Source: Circinella minor
Taxonomy: Eukaryota > Mucoromycota > Mucoromycetes > Mucorales > Lichtheimiaceae
Assembly (NCBI GenBank): GCA_016758965.1
Contig: JAEPRB010000012.1
Span: forward strand, 202,521-266,520
Direction: 5' to 3'
DNA length: 64,000 bases
Both the position numbers and the translations under genes were made by a program. The notes beneath the pieces are model-generated. The model had not been told where the DNA came from. It did not search any database and saw only the letters and a program-made list of their open reading frames with translations. Below, in pieces: positions 11,114-23,975 of the stretch; the first letter of the stretch is position 1, and the number at the start of each line of letters is the position of its first letter.

Positions 11114-12928
11114 TATCAACCTGTCAATTTACTGTTGATACAATATCGTTATTTTCAGATACGGTTTTCAATAAGAGTACTCAATAAAATGTAAATATAT
11201 TTGGTCTGCAAAGTATTTTTTTTTACATATGATCATAATTGTTATAGAGAGAGAACAGGCAGCTCCTAACAATTTAGGATCTTCATTGCAATCATTTTCA
11301 TGAAGCAAAAATTGCAAACAAATATGTACGTAGGGGATTATTTTTGAATTTCTTTTTCTCTAAACTTGTGCTACAAGTGTTTCCACCCAAAAATGCAGAC
11401 TTGCAATAGATGTGGTCATTTGTCATTTTAGTATACATACAACGCCATCAAGCGTAGTAATGAAAAAAAAAGTAGAACGTGTCAAATTGAACAAGTAGTA
11501 AGGATATTTAGGAGTAAAGTTGCATATAAATAAAGAGTTATATGCTTTATCTTTTATTGTTATACTCACTGTCAATTTTTAATTAATACTTTTCTTACTA
11601 CAATGGTTTTTATGGAATTTCATATTGTAAGAAAAAAAAAAGAAAATATATACGTACTAAAGTTTAACACATGGAAATAAAAGAAAAGCGAAAAATAAAA
11701 TCTGCTTGATACACTGGCAATGGAAATAGCGTTATAATTACATGTATATTAGAAAATAGTTGTTTAGGAAACAATTCGAAATAATTTATAGTTCCATAGC
11801 CCATGATATGAGTTTTGAAACGAAGGAAATCTCTCATAAAATGGTATTTTTTAAAGATATAAAGACATGCTTTTTATTTTTATAAAATTTATTCCATAAA
11901 TTGAAAACTTATTTAATTATGGTGTGAACTACGTAGTAGCTAGATTTTTATTATAAACCAGTAATTGGTTCATTACAATACAGAAGGTGATTAAAAAACA
12001 TACATTATGGAGAAAATCTTTTTAATGGGTTCCGATGCTATGGGTAACTTTAAAGAAAAAGTTCGGTTCAACGTCCTTCTTTCAACAATCATATGATACT
12101 GCACAGATAAAAAAAAAAAACTGTTTACAAAGTTGCATATAATTTTATAATCGCACGGTTCACTTACACATATTTGAATTTTGATATATAAGTCTTTTAT
12201 TTATTGAAATATTAAGTTAAGTTTTTTTTTATCATCTACTGTATTTAAATTAGTTGCTTGTTTTCTTTTATCACTTGTTTGAAGTGAATGCATTTCAAGT
12301 TTTTTTAAACACTAATCTATAAAGCTTTCAGAAATAAAAGGTACATATGTAACAAATTGATCTCTTCGCGATTTTTTTTTAGAGCTAGCTAGTACTCCTT
12401 AAATTTGTTATCCTAGATAGAATACAAGTCTACGTATCTATGCATATTTATTTTCGATCTACGTACAAGTATGTTTTCCTCTCGATATATAAGATATCTT
12501 TTATATAATTTACAAAATACCTATGAACAAAAGAAAAACTGCTATCTAACGGAAACAGTTTATATATTATTTATCATCAAAGCATACGTATTTAAATACA
12601 GAGAAAAAGTAGTATTACGTACGTACGTACTAGATATAATCTTTTTATGTAGCTAGTTTGAATTTACTGGTATGGTTTTTTTATTTGCTTTAATGGGCGT
12701 AACATGGAACGGATTGTCGTTCATCTATATATGATATATAACGCCATGTAGTTGCTTCTTCTGCATGTAATATGCATCAACGACATGATATCGCTAAAGT
12801 ATCGTACAGGCTATATATAATAAAATGTGTACGTCCTCATCGACTTGTAACTATCTTTTTTGTTTATTATTATTATTATTTTTTTATACGTATATCATTA
12901 TACAAACACACAGAGTTTTGAATATACA
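11114..12928. other. Intergenic, AT-rich; upstream of the P450 gene
   Basis: No gene, RNA or repeat unit can be supported in this 1.8 kb. Short open frames such as that near 12.5 kb are low-complexity and lack coding character. Confidence 0.4.
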
Positions 12929-15097
12929 ATGTCAAAAGTCAACAATCTTGTAACACCATTTAGTATATTTAGTGCTGTATCTATTTGTCTAGTTAGTTTT
13001 CTCGTAATCAAATATCCAGACAGAGCTATTTTTGAAAAATTGCCAGAAGGTATTCCCAATATCAAAGGGTATCCTTTAATTGGAACACTTTTCCAACAAA
13101 TTGCTGAAAAGGATGATTTCTATGAAGCTCAACAGCAACATTTTGAAAATTTGGGAACCATGACAATGTAATTATACATATAGTTAAGCAAAAAAAAAAG
13201 AAAAAAAGAAAATATATCAAAATAAATAAGAACAAAATTGTAGACACATAAACAAAAGAAAAAGTTCCTAATTATAAGACTCTTTTTTTATTGTATAGGA
13301 GCACCTCGTCCGTTTTTATCCCATTAACAATAATGACTATTGATCCTAAAAATATTGAGTATATTGCTAAAAGTAAGTTAATTACAAAATACCTTTTTTT
13401 TTTTTGAGAAGCATTGAAAGAATAAGCAAAAGCAAATTAGAATAAATTATTTATATTATAATATATACTTAGAGAACCATGCCAATTATATCAGAAGTGA
13501 TCACTTTAGGTAAGCTGTGATTTATATAGTATAAAATTGTAATAGTAACTTTACTGCTCTACTGTTTGGCTAACAGTGTGCACTCCATATTTATAGAAAC
13601 TCTGCAAAAAGCTTTTTCGGTACTTCAGGAATATTTACCGTGAAAGGAGATTACTGGAAACAGCTTCGTAGAACTACTCATCAAGTACTCACAGTAAAGA
13701 AAATAGACAATAACTTTGACTTTGCTATTACCGAAAATTTCAAAACTTCTGTCTATGGAATTTTGGATCAATATGCATTGAATAAAACAGTTTTCGATAT
13801 ACAAGATCTAATGCTGAAATTTACATTTGATATATTTATGAAGTAAAAGATTTTTTTTTCTTTATGTCCATTAAGATTATAGTACCGAAAATTTTCTGAT
13901 AGTAATAATAATAACTATACCCATAGAATCGGATTTGGTCAAGATTTGCACATATTAACGAAGGAGGGAGTAATTCCGGTTTCTGAGTCTTTTGATATAT
14001 GCTCAAATCATGTTGTTAACTTGTACATGAATCCGCTTACACCATTTATTGAGAAGTTCGATGGTATATTGCATCCAGAAACTAAATCTATAGCTCAGCA
14101 TTATGAAACTGTAAATGAATTTCTGTTCAATGTGATTCAACAACGTCGAAAAGATGTAGAAGAAGGGAAAAGATTTGATGATCTATTATGGCACTTTATG
14201 CAAGGACCAAACACTCATCAAATGTCTTATAATGATCAAGAGTTACGTGATATTTTAATTAATGTTATTATTGCAGCACGCGATACCACTGCAGTTTCCA
14301 TAGCATATGCTATTTATATGTTGATCCTACATCCTGAAGTTCAATCCAAGCTGCTTTTGGAAATTGAATGTTGTTTTCCGAACGAAAAAGGTATTTTGGA
14401 ATCAGATAATATCATTGAAACTATCTCACACATGACGTATGCAAGTGCAGTGTAAGCAATAGTATTATAATTATTTTTCAGCTTATTATGCTTTTCTTTG
14501 AAATAGTTTCACGATGATGTCTGTTAATTTAACTCACTAATAACTACCTATATATAATTTCGGATATGGATTATAAAGACTGAACGAGACTTTCCGTTTA
14601 TTTCCACCTGTTCCAGTAAATGAAAGAGAAGTTGTAGAGGACGACGTGTGGCCCGATGGAACTATCGTACGTAAAGGAACGAATATCTCATGGAGTTCAT
14701 ATTCACAAGCACGATGTTCAAAGATATGGGGATCTGATTGTAAAGAATTCAAGCCAGAAAGATGGTTTTCGGACAACGGGAAGTTATATAAACCAGCATC
14801 TGGAGAATGGAATGTATTTAATAATATTGGTGCACGTGCTTGTTTAGGTATAATATATTTTCAACTATGGTGTAAATTGGTTTAGACTATATATATATAA
14901 TCGTTGACGTTACCATAAAAATAATGATAGGTGAAAGGTTAGCAAGGTTGGAAGCTCTCGCAGCCATTCTAATATTTGTTCAGCGATATAAAATTATCCT
15001 TAACAAACCAAATCAAAAGATTGATTATGAAGTAGGAGTAGCTCTCAAAATAAAAAACGGATTAGAAGTACTTGTTGAAAAACGACACTCTTACTAA
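12929..15097 (+). CDS. Cytochrome P450 monooxygenase
   Basis: There are seven exons: 12929-13167, 13299-13372, 13473-13509, 13597-13842, 13927-14451, 14579-14847, 14931-15097 (1557 nt, 518 aa). Every junction keeps frame. An N-terminal hydrophobic anchor (residues about 9-27) points to the ER membrane. P450 landmarks are all present in order: helix-C W-x3-R (YWKQLRR), I-helix AARDTTA, K-helix E-x2-R (ETFR, split by an intron), PERW, and the heme-thiolate loop FNNIGARACLG with its cysteine. Two departures are visible: the I-helix has Ala-Ala where Ala-Gly is usual, and the heme loop has one extra residue between the Phe and the GxRxCxG core. Length is normal for a fungal microsomal P450. Substrate cannot be inferred. 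Confidence 0.92.
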
Positions 15098-15374
15098 TAA
15101 TGATAATATTTTGCTACTAGTTGTATATATTAGCTATCATTCTTATTGTTTTTATATTATAATTTAAGCTCTTCTTATAGTTACTTTTATTTTTAAACAA
15201 TACTTTTTTTTAACAATAAAGCATTGAAGTGTCTCGATTTCATTTTTAGTGAGAGCAAATAAAATGGTCAGATAGGCTTGCTTTACCATAGCAACGCGCA
15301 ATTTTTAATACTCAATTTTAGTCGCATAAATTCCCAGCTTTTTTTTTTTAACTTGTTTAACAACTATAATAATC

Positions 15375-16610
15375 ATGGGAGACGGTTCAAAAAAAGGCAA
15401 AGGCAAACTTATATTCAAAGGAGATAAAGAACACAAGTAATAATCAATATAGCAATTTTTTTTTTACGAGATTCTTTTTTCTTTTTCTTTTATTTATAAC
15501 TTTATTAATTATTTTATTTGTACAAATTCTGAAAAATCATGATAGAAAGAAGAAAAGAAAGCGATCTGCTGCCAATGATCAAGATCAAGAAGGTGGTTCA
15601 GACGAAGGTATAAATCAATAATAATTATTTTAAAAAACACATTCATATGGGCGAATTTTTACTTAATATTCTCAATTGCTTTCTTTTATATATATATATA
15701 TATATATAGGTTGGGTACGAGCCGATGAACTTGATGATCTTGTTGGACCATTATTTATTACTCATCCAAGTGATCCACCTATTTGTTTTACGGCTGATGA
15801 AGACGATCGTCTATTAGCTTATCCAATACCTGAAAATAGTCAAAATGAACCTTTTATTGTCAACCAAGTATTTGTAGGTGCACGATTGATTGGTACTTCC
15901 AATACATTTACGTTCAAATCCAGTAATGGCAAATATTTGAGTAGCGATAAAATTGGTGTTGTATCAGTAGATCGTGAAGCTATCAGTGGTTTAGAAGAAT
16001 GGGAACCTACTTTGACGGATGCAGGCTTTGCTTTTAAAAATACTCATGGCAAATTTTTAATGGTGGATGAAATTGCTGGAGGAGGTAAAAAAAAAAAAAC
16101 AATGATAAGGATGAGGAATTTATAGTGAGAGAAAAAGGATAGTCAGCTTGTAGCTTTTTTTTTCCCATAATGCTAACAAAAAGAAAATATATTTTTTCTA
16201 GGTTTCAAGATTCGAGCCGATTCAGAGGATGTAGGGTTTTGTGAAACTTTTCGTGTATATTGTCAGGCACGATTCAAGCGTAAAGCTAGACAAGAAAAAA
16301 AGAAAGCAAAAAAGGAAGGTTCTGTGAATGAGCTCGACAACATGTAAGTGTTATAATACCTATATTATATTTCTCTTTCTTTCTTTCTTTCAATATATAC
16401 ATATTTCTGTATATATATCCTATTACTAACAAATAATTTGTGATAATACCATATTTATATAGTAAAAAGTTTCAATCTTGGGGAGGTGGTCGTGTCCATA
16501 TGTCACGCGAAGATAAGCGAAAGCTTAAAGAAGCTCGAGGGGAAGGGCGTCTTGCAGAAGCTATGCTGGATCGTAGAGCTCAAGTCAAATCAGATCGCTA
16601 TTGTAAATAG
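15375..16610 (+). CDS. FRG1: FRG1 homologue (actin-bundling / RNA-processing factor)
   Basis: Five exons, 15375-15436, 15546-15607, 15710-16084, 16202-16343 and 16463-16610, give 789 nt (262 aa), close to the human FRG1 length of 258. A basic N-terminus (KKGKGKL...KKKRKR, a nuclear-localisation-like stretch) is followed by a beta-trefoil fascin-like core: WVRADELDDLVGPLFI, FKSSNGKYLSSDKIGVVS, GFAFKNTHGKFLMVDE. The Lys/Arg-rich C-terminus includes ARFKRKARQEKKKAKKE and KKFQSWGGGRVHMS. FRG1 proteins are nuclear and associate with pre-mRNA and actin. The gene lies 278 bp downstream of the P450 gene on the same strand and converges with the questin-oxidase-family gene. Confidence 0.93.
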
Positions 16611-17443
16611 ATTTGGGAAGAAACTTGAAAAATAAAAAGATATATCATTCTTAATTCAGAGTAAATCATCTTTTTTTTTAAAAAAAAAAAAAAAAAACTC
16701 GCGTCCGGATTCCAAGTAATTAAGACAAAACTATTATACTAACGTGAGTTTAAGCTATTGTATGATGGTAGGAGATTCTTATCACTAACTATAATGAAGG
16801 GTTTGAGATTATTTTATAATATCAGACCGTAGTGATGAATAGCTTGAAACATCATCAGAAATACTGAAGGATTTGTCAAAATACAAATCCAGGAGTATAT
16901 GTTGATGGGCGTGTTTGTGGAGGTATTAGTGTATTCAAAGCATTGGCATTAATAGGTGCAAAATGTGTATTGGATGATTCATTATATATACTTCAGAATA
17001 AAAGGTATAGATAATATAAATACATTATACAGGCTTAAAAAACAATTCATCATGTATACTTTTACAAATAAATAAGATGAGGAAGGAACTAGGGAAATAT
17101 TGAAACTCACCATGGACTTTTTCTCGTAAGTTATGTTTTATTTTTTTAATCGCATTTTTATTTAAAAAGATAGGTTTTACCAACATAAATCAAATTGACG
17201 TATAGACAAGCAGTTCTATTTAAGGAACTTTTATTCTCATATTTATATTATCAAAATGTAATACTAACTTTTTTTTATACACACTAAACACACGAATTAT
17301 ATAAAGACGATATCTTAAAAGAAAATGGAATTAGAAGAGTGGAAAGAGGTTGTAGGGAAGCGAATGAGTTGTGGGAAAGACCATTATAAAAAATATGAAT
17401 TGTGGATAAGGAACCAGGGGACTGATCGAACCAAAGTACATTT
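16611..17443 (+). other. Convergent intergenic region with a possible gene fragment
   Basis: Around 16886-17005 an open stretch with coding character reads NPGVYVDGRVCGGISVFKAL, then ALIGAKCVLDD, and ends at a plausible donor (GTATAG). The second short frame at 17325-17440 (ELEEWKEVVGKRM) overlaps the 3' end of the minus-strand gene. I cannot link these into a gene or name a family; it may be an exon of a decayed gene. Confidence 0.3.
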
Positions 17444-18941
17444 TTATTGTTTGTTTTTACACCATGCACCTCCCTCTGCTTGTATAAATCCGGTAATAAA
17501 ATTGGCGATATTCAAATAGCCTTTTTCATTCTCATTTTCTTCATAGAATCGATGTGCTTTTACAAGAGATTGCATGATTAATATTGACTTTGAATCTCCT
17601 GATTCTATGATGGCTGAAACGCACGTATCCCAACATCCTTGTTGTTGTTGAAATAAATTTTCATGAAAGGTAGGTGAACGTGAAGGTCGACCTTGAATGA
17701 TATATGTACATAATGTTGTCAAAAACTGAAGTCGTATCAATTTTTGAAAATCATTATTACTGTTCATTTTGTTGTATCGTTCGAATAAATATTGTATAGC
17801 TAATGCGGAAGCAAGTAATTGACCACCACCAAGGAACCAATCGAGTCGGTGGGATTGTTTTGTACAAGGAATTAATTTTGTTGCCAAGGTAACTAACTTC
17901 TGTAATGCATGTTGTGATGGGAATGATGGTAACATTTCCATATATGTCTCGAGTAATGAATGTTGACTTTTGATCAATACTTTGAGTGCTGAATGAAATG
18001 TATTGGTACCATCCATACGTCCAGCAAAACGTGGGTCAGCGGCTACCATATCAAATAGTATATTCTCATGTTCCACCTTATTTGTAGCTGAATTTTTATG
18101 TCTACTGTCGTTATCTCCAAGTAATGATTCAACATCTACAAAAGTGGTTGCTAGATAAGCTAAACCTTGTGTGACAATATCTGGCATGTCATATTCAATT
18201 CCAAATGTCATATGTACAATTGGTTGTAGTTGTGATCCAATGGAACTGGAAAGTGGGCTATCAAAAAAATAAGATTGAATGACTTGATCTACGCCATATT
18301 CTTCAATTTTCTGTTGAAAAAATGATAAATAAGGTCGATAATATCTAATAATAATAATAATAATTGAAAACAAAATATTATTATTTTTAGCCCATTATTA
18401 TATAAGGAGTAAAAAGGAGATTGCTTATTATATATGAAAATAAACTAAAATCTAGATTTTACGTTGAATCCCCTAAATATTCCAGCCACGAATCATTTGT
18501 AAGAACACGCTGTTCTATGGATGTTTGTAATAAAGGAACTAGATCAGGATAAACTTTATAATAACCATTTATAAGTTGATCTTGCTTGGCTAAATAATAA
18601 AAATAATAGTATTTTTTTTAATTACTATCTTATATACAAATGTTCATATAATATAGAAGGTATGATAACATGAATGTTTATTTTTATTTTTTAACATCTA
18701 AATAAAATTCTCACTTACCACCTAATTCATGAAGGGCAACAAGTACGCGAGCTAAATGATTAGGTTGATCACGATATTCCATATGATAAACAGTATGATG
18801 ATCCTGAATTAATTTATGAAGCAATGATTGAGGAATAACACCCACTGTTGTCGTCGTAGTATTATCATGCTGTTTATCATAAATAAAATCAATATTAGGC
18901 CAACCACCAAATGCGGTAGAAATTGATCCAGCACTTGACAT
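17444..18941 (-). CDS. Questin-oxidase-family protein (DUF4243)
   Basis: Three exons on the minus strand, 18719-18941, 18463-18589 and 17444-18344, give 1251 nt (416 aa). The ATG chosen starts MSSAGS; the upstream extension is a Phe-rich leader. Family hallmarks are HLARVLVALHELGA near residue 65, a W-x2-YLGD stretch at the exon 2/3 junction, and HMTFGIEYDMPDIVTQGLAY, which matches the H-x-x-x-G-x-E-Y segment of questin-oxidase-like proteins. In filamentous fungi such enzymes act as Baeyer-Villiger-type oxidases in polyketide pathways, but Mucoromycetes also carry them outside such clusters. No polyketide synthase is nearby, so the substrate is unknown. Confidence 0.8.
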
Positions 18942-20178
18942 GTTATATAACTGAGAGCGAAAAATAAAAATACGTAAAAATAAAAAAAAAAAGTAAAAAA
19001 AGAAGAAAGATGAATGTACTTTTTTCATGGGGAGTGAGCTGTTAAAAAAATCTCACAACGAGTGCATGGTGTCTGGATAATATATGATGATATCAATTGA
19101 AAAAAAAAGAGAGAAGGGGTAAAGGTCACAAGAATAATTATTAGGAAGGGGAGATTGTGTTGGAGGGGTTGGGGGATTTTGATTAAGTGAAGATTATACA
19201 TAATAATAGAAAAATCCCCTTGCCTCACCAAGTAGATTTCATATACAGAACTATCTTTTCTTTTTTTAGTGGAAGAAAAGGAAAGAAGAAAGCTAAAAAA
19301 AAATTGTCCTCGGTAAATTTCTTTTGTTATACAGTACGTACATAATATGCATACACCTTTATTTTATTTATTTCAAAACATGCATAAGATACACTTTTTA
19401 TTACATTATATTTTTATCTTACGTTATAAATTTCTTACTACTTATGCTATCGTTGTTGTAGTCATTATTTTGGTTGTTATTGTTGTAATATCTACCTAAG
19501 AAAAACGCGGCGTTGTCACATATATGTTCTACGGTTTCGGAAAATTTAACCCTGGGTTTCCCAACTGAAAGAAAGGAGAATCTTAAAATTCAAAAAGAAA
19601 AAAAAACCCCCTCCTTTGCCAGAAAAAAAAAAAAAGGCAAATCATTATTTTTTTTTCAATACTGAAAGATAATGCATAGATCATGCAGAGTTATTCATAA
19701 TAAACATGTGTAGCCATACGTTTCATCAATTGGTTGCTTTTGGTAATCGACATGTATTTATTACATTATCTAATACCTTGATCACATAGAATTATATCAT
19801 CACTAATTTAGCGTTTCTTTCAACGAATAAATAAGCAAATATATCTTCTATTTTTGGTTCTTGTTGTTGGTTAATCACATCATTTATAAAGTAATTTATT
19901 AATAAACTTAGAAACTCTCAAATCATACTGAGTTTTTTAAATAAAATAGTGTTTTTCTTTTTCTGCATAAATCATCATGATGATACATAATGTTCATAAA
20001 GAGTTATAGAAAGAAGAAGCAATGTTTGGAAAGGAATGGAAAAGATAGTGTGTGTGTGTGTGTGTGTGTCTGTGTGCTATAAAATATATAAAGGGAGGGG
20101 AATATTGTTTGTGATTGCTTGAAAAGAACAGGGTTAAAATGAACTTTGTTACAGTGTTTTTTTTTCTTTTCTTCAGCT
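18942..20178. other. Intergenic region between questin-oxidase-like gene and chitinase 3' end
   Basis: AT-rich with many poly-A/T tracts; a (TG)n repeat lies at about 20050-20069, just past the chitinase stop. No gene is supported. Confidence 0.4.
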
Positions 20179-20722
20179 TTAACAGGTTCCTGATGGGGAC
20201 CAAACACCTGCAGGTCCACCAGGAAGATCTCCATATGACCACCAGCTTGCTGTCCATACTTGATTTTGATAAACAACTTTAGTACCTCCAACATAGGTCT
20301 TGGCTGTGGACCAACTTTCAACTGAATTACAAATGTTAATTTCACCACCGGATCCTGGAGTACTAGTTGACGTTGGTACTAAAGTATCAACAGCTGATAT
20401 GGGAGTTTGATTTGCATCAGGTGAAGAGGATGGTCCAGGTACTGAACTAGATGGAGTGAGTATAATACTTGATGATGAAGGATTATTTCCGTTATTGCTA
20501 CTGGCATTTTCATTTCCACATGCGCTCACTTTTATAACAAAAAAAATAAAAGAATATGGATATTAGCTATTGAAAGTAAATTTTTTTTTTCTTTGGCTCA
20601 TAATATCTTATATATATTACCTGGAGACCATTCTCCCATAGGATTTGCACTAGGTTCAGAACCGGCCGACCATTTTGCCTATAATCATTGTAATAGATAT
20701 TAATACATATATTCATATACTC

Positions 20723-20759
<37 letters not shown>

Positions 20760-23071
20760 ATTTTCTTACCTCCCATATATAACTATAAAAAAAATATTTT
20801 TTTTATAATGGTTTGTTAATATGAAAAATAAATACTGTAAATCAAAAAAAAAAATTCTTATCTTACCCACTAGTATAGAACGTAAAGTATGTACAAAAAA
20901 AAATAGAAACATGATTGATTAATACATTTTATTTGAATGAAAACATTAAAATAAAAAAAAAAAGATAAAGCTTACTTGTGTGAAACACGATTACCAGATG
21001 TATAAGTTCGTCCCGATGCATCCCAAGCAGGAGCATTACAAGGTGGATAAACAAAAGCCGAAGCATCACAAGAACCACCACTATTAAGTAAATTCTTAAT
21101 ACCTTGATCCAAACGACCATTTTGGTAAGCTTGGGAGGTATCTATTATATAAAATAGTTAATGTATAATACTAATAATAATAAAAATATTTAAATCTTCT
21201 TCTATTTGTAATAATCATGAGAAACATATGCATATATTGTTATCATTTCTTTATTTTACCCCAAAACATGACACCACCAAAGCTTGAAAATGAACTTCGA
21301 GTTTCAGTAATGATTTTCTGTAATGTATCGAATGATACATAACCACCACCAGCTGCAGTACTAGCAGCAGGTGCTCCAATGTATACCTTTACGTTGGGAT
21401 TAGGTGACACGTGTTTGGCCCAGTAATCCCAAATACCGAAATTCCAATTTCTTGCCTGACCATATGTTTGTAATCCACATGGATTGTTATCTAATAATGA
21501 AATTGATCATGTAAATAAATAACAAAGGAAACCACAAGACATTAGAAAGAAAAGGAAAGAAAAAAAAATAAGGGTTTAAAGAATATTCCCTGAATTCATG
21601 GTCATGAAATAACAATAATCATATGAAATGAAATGTAAAAAAAATGGACTTACAAAATTGTACGAAAATTGCATCCATTGGAAATTGATTCATAGTACTA
21701 TCCAAATTTGCATCTGGATAAACACATTGTGGTGCAGCTGTCACATAATATTTTTTATTGGAAGAATCAAAATGTGATTTCAACTTTTGTAGAAATGCAG
21801 GATAATCTAGAATAATAATAAAAATTAGAAATATGTAAACATTGACAACACATGATCTTGTTATGATCATTATTATTATTGTCATTTATTGTACTCACGA
21901 TTTGATCCACCACCCTCAATATCGAGATCAATACTATTTGTTTTGTTTGTTTGTTTTTCGGCAATATGAAAAGAATAGTAAATTAACAAAATTTAGTTAC
22001 TATAGTCATTTCATCCCATCTGACATCATAACGGTAATAAAAAAAACCCATTCTTGGAAGCTAAAAGAAAAAAAAAACATCTATTTATGATGAGAATGAT
22101 CATAATACATTACCCATCTAAGACGGCATCCCCGAAGGGTCGTGTGTTGGATGAACCACCTAAAAAGTCATTCCAAACGGTATCTGCAAATTGTTGTGCT
22201 TGAGCATCCGATTGAAATCCTGCACCACCAGTAGCTCCTCCCAATGATAAGGTAAGGGCTTTTCCTTTTGTTTGACAATATTTAATATCTTCTTGTAAGC
22301 CAGTACAATTTGCTAATTGAGTACCAGGAAATGTGCTATTATCAGAAGAATTACATTCCTATTCATATATTATTATTATACTTGATTAGTAAAACAAAAA
22401 TATATAAAGAGTCTTCTTCATATTTTTTCTCATATTATTATAAATATTATTATATTTAAATTTGTCAATTAAATAGAGAAATATTTGAAAAAAAAAAATA
22501 TTGACTATTATAATAACAATAAAAAAATAAATTTTACATTGGCCAAGTTGATAGTAGGTTTACCGCCAGTACTAAAAAAGGTCGTCAGGAATGCAATCGG
22601 AAACATATCAATAGTATTATCATCACAATAGAACCGTACAGATTTTTGCCAACCTTGTGGATTATTAGGATTAGCAGCACCATATGAGTTCTGGCCCCAA
22701 TCTAACAAATTTACATATTATAATAATAAAAGATAATTTTAAAAGATAATAGATATACAATATATATATATATATAACAGAAATTTTTGAGTATAGAATT
22801 ATCATCAGTGAACAGCTTTCTTCCCCCCAACCCCCTATTTTTGGTACCTGAAAATACTTACAAGAAACCACATTATTGTTACAGTCATTCTAAATTGATA
22901 CAAATAATAACAGTTAATGGATCTTCTTAGTTTGATCAAGGATTTTTACTAATTTGTATAAATAAATCAATAATAATAAAATAGATAAATTACATTGAAT
23001 GCCAAAGTTGTAGTAGTAAACATCCATGATGTTATTACTAACAATATAAAGTGTTGTGCTTTATTTTTCAT
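20179..23071 (-). CDS. Secreted GH18 chitinase with two CBM5/12-like chitin-binding modules
   Basis: Exons on - (5' to 3'): 22994-23071, 22862-22889, 22538-22701, 22114-22358, 21899-21933, 21654-21806, 21260-21490, 20976-21141, 20867-20869, 20770-20782, 20621-20678, 20179-20528 (1524 nt, 507 aa). Residues 1-24 are a signal peptide. The catalytic domain has the DxxDxDxE signature as DGIDLDIE, split by an intron, plus YWGQNSYG and FYNNPCGLQ, typical of class III fungal/plant chitinases. Two modules follow: [20 protein letters not shown]...AKWSAGSEP and, after a Ser/Pro/Thr-rich linker, [20 protein letters not shown]...[10 protein letters not shown]. It should hydrolyse cell-wall chitin outside the cell. 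The exon at 20867-20869 is only 3 nt and supplies the Gly of the CBM; skipping it keeps frame. Confidence 0.9.
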
Positions 23072-23975
23072 ATAGTATATAAAAGTGATGTTATACAATA
23101 ATTGAAGAAGTAAAGTGGATAAGGAGAAGTTGGATATAAAAAAAACTAAATGGAAAAAGAAAAATCTCTTGTTTTATACTTTTAAACAGAAAAAAAAATT
23201 ATATGAAATATCTCAGACAAATAATAGTAGGGGAACAAACGATATGGGGAATACTTTCTCATACTCTCTCGTTACGTAGTAATATGAAATATAATATATT
23301 CTATTACAGCGTGACTTGAATAAACAATAACAATCATCATTTGAACCAACCAAATGATTTGCTCTGATCCAAGAAAAAAAAGAAAAGAAAAGAAAGAAAA
23401 AAAAAACAGGGCATTAGTAGGTTAATTGTTCATATATGTATATCACAGAACACTATGTATTAAAAAAAAGTGAGAGAGCATTTTCATGTTATTTGGATCG
23501 GGAAAATAATAATTATATAATACATATATTATTTTTTTCTATTTTTGATATCTTACTATTTTTACTATTATTTTCATTATAACCAAGAGGTATATATAAA
23601 TTTGGTCACCATTTATATAATCCATATATATATATATATACCAAAAAGAAGAAAAAAAAATTAAGGATGAATGAGATGCTATGGTAACAATATTGGAACT
23701 TTTTCTGCATAAAGTAAAAATGTAAAAATTCTCGGTAAATGTATAATTGACAACGCAGGGTTACACAAGGAGATCGATTTTGTGCATTTCAAAGCTTCAT
23801 CAGCTTTTAAAATAACTGCTTTTCTCCTTAATATAGTTGTAGTCAGCGTGGTAGCCTTTGGGGGGGAGGATGTGAATACTCGGCTTGACAAAAAATAAAA
23901 ATAGTACGAAAGAAACTAATTCTTCTTTTCTTATTCTCTTTTTTCTTTTTCTCAACTTTTTATAAAGACTGAACA
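23072..23975. promoter_or_regulatory. Divergent intergenic region between chitinase and the metallophosphoesterase gene
   Basis: This 904-bp stretch separates two divergently transcribed genes and must hold both promoters. It contains A-rich and (TA)n tracts. The minus-strand open frame at 23679-23891 has no coding character. No specific binding site can be named. Confidence 0.45.
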
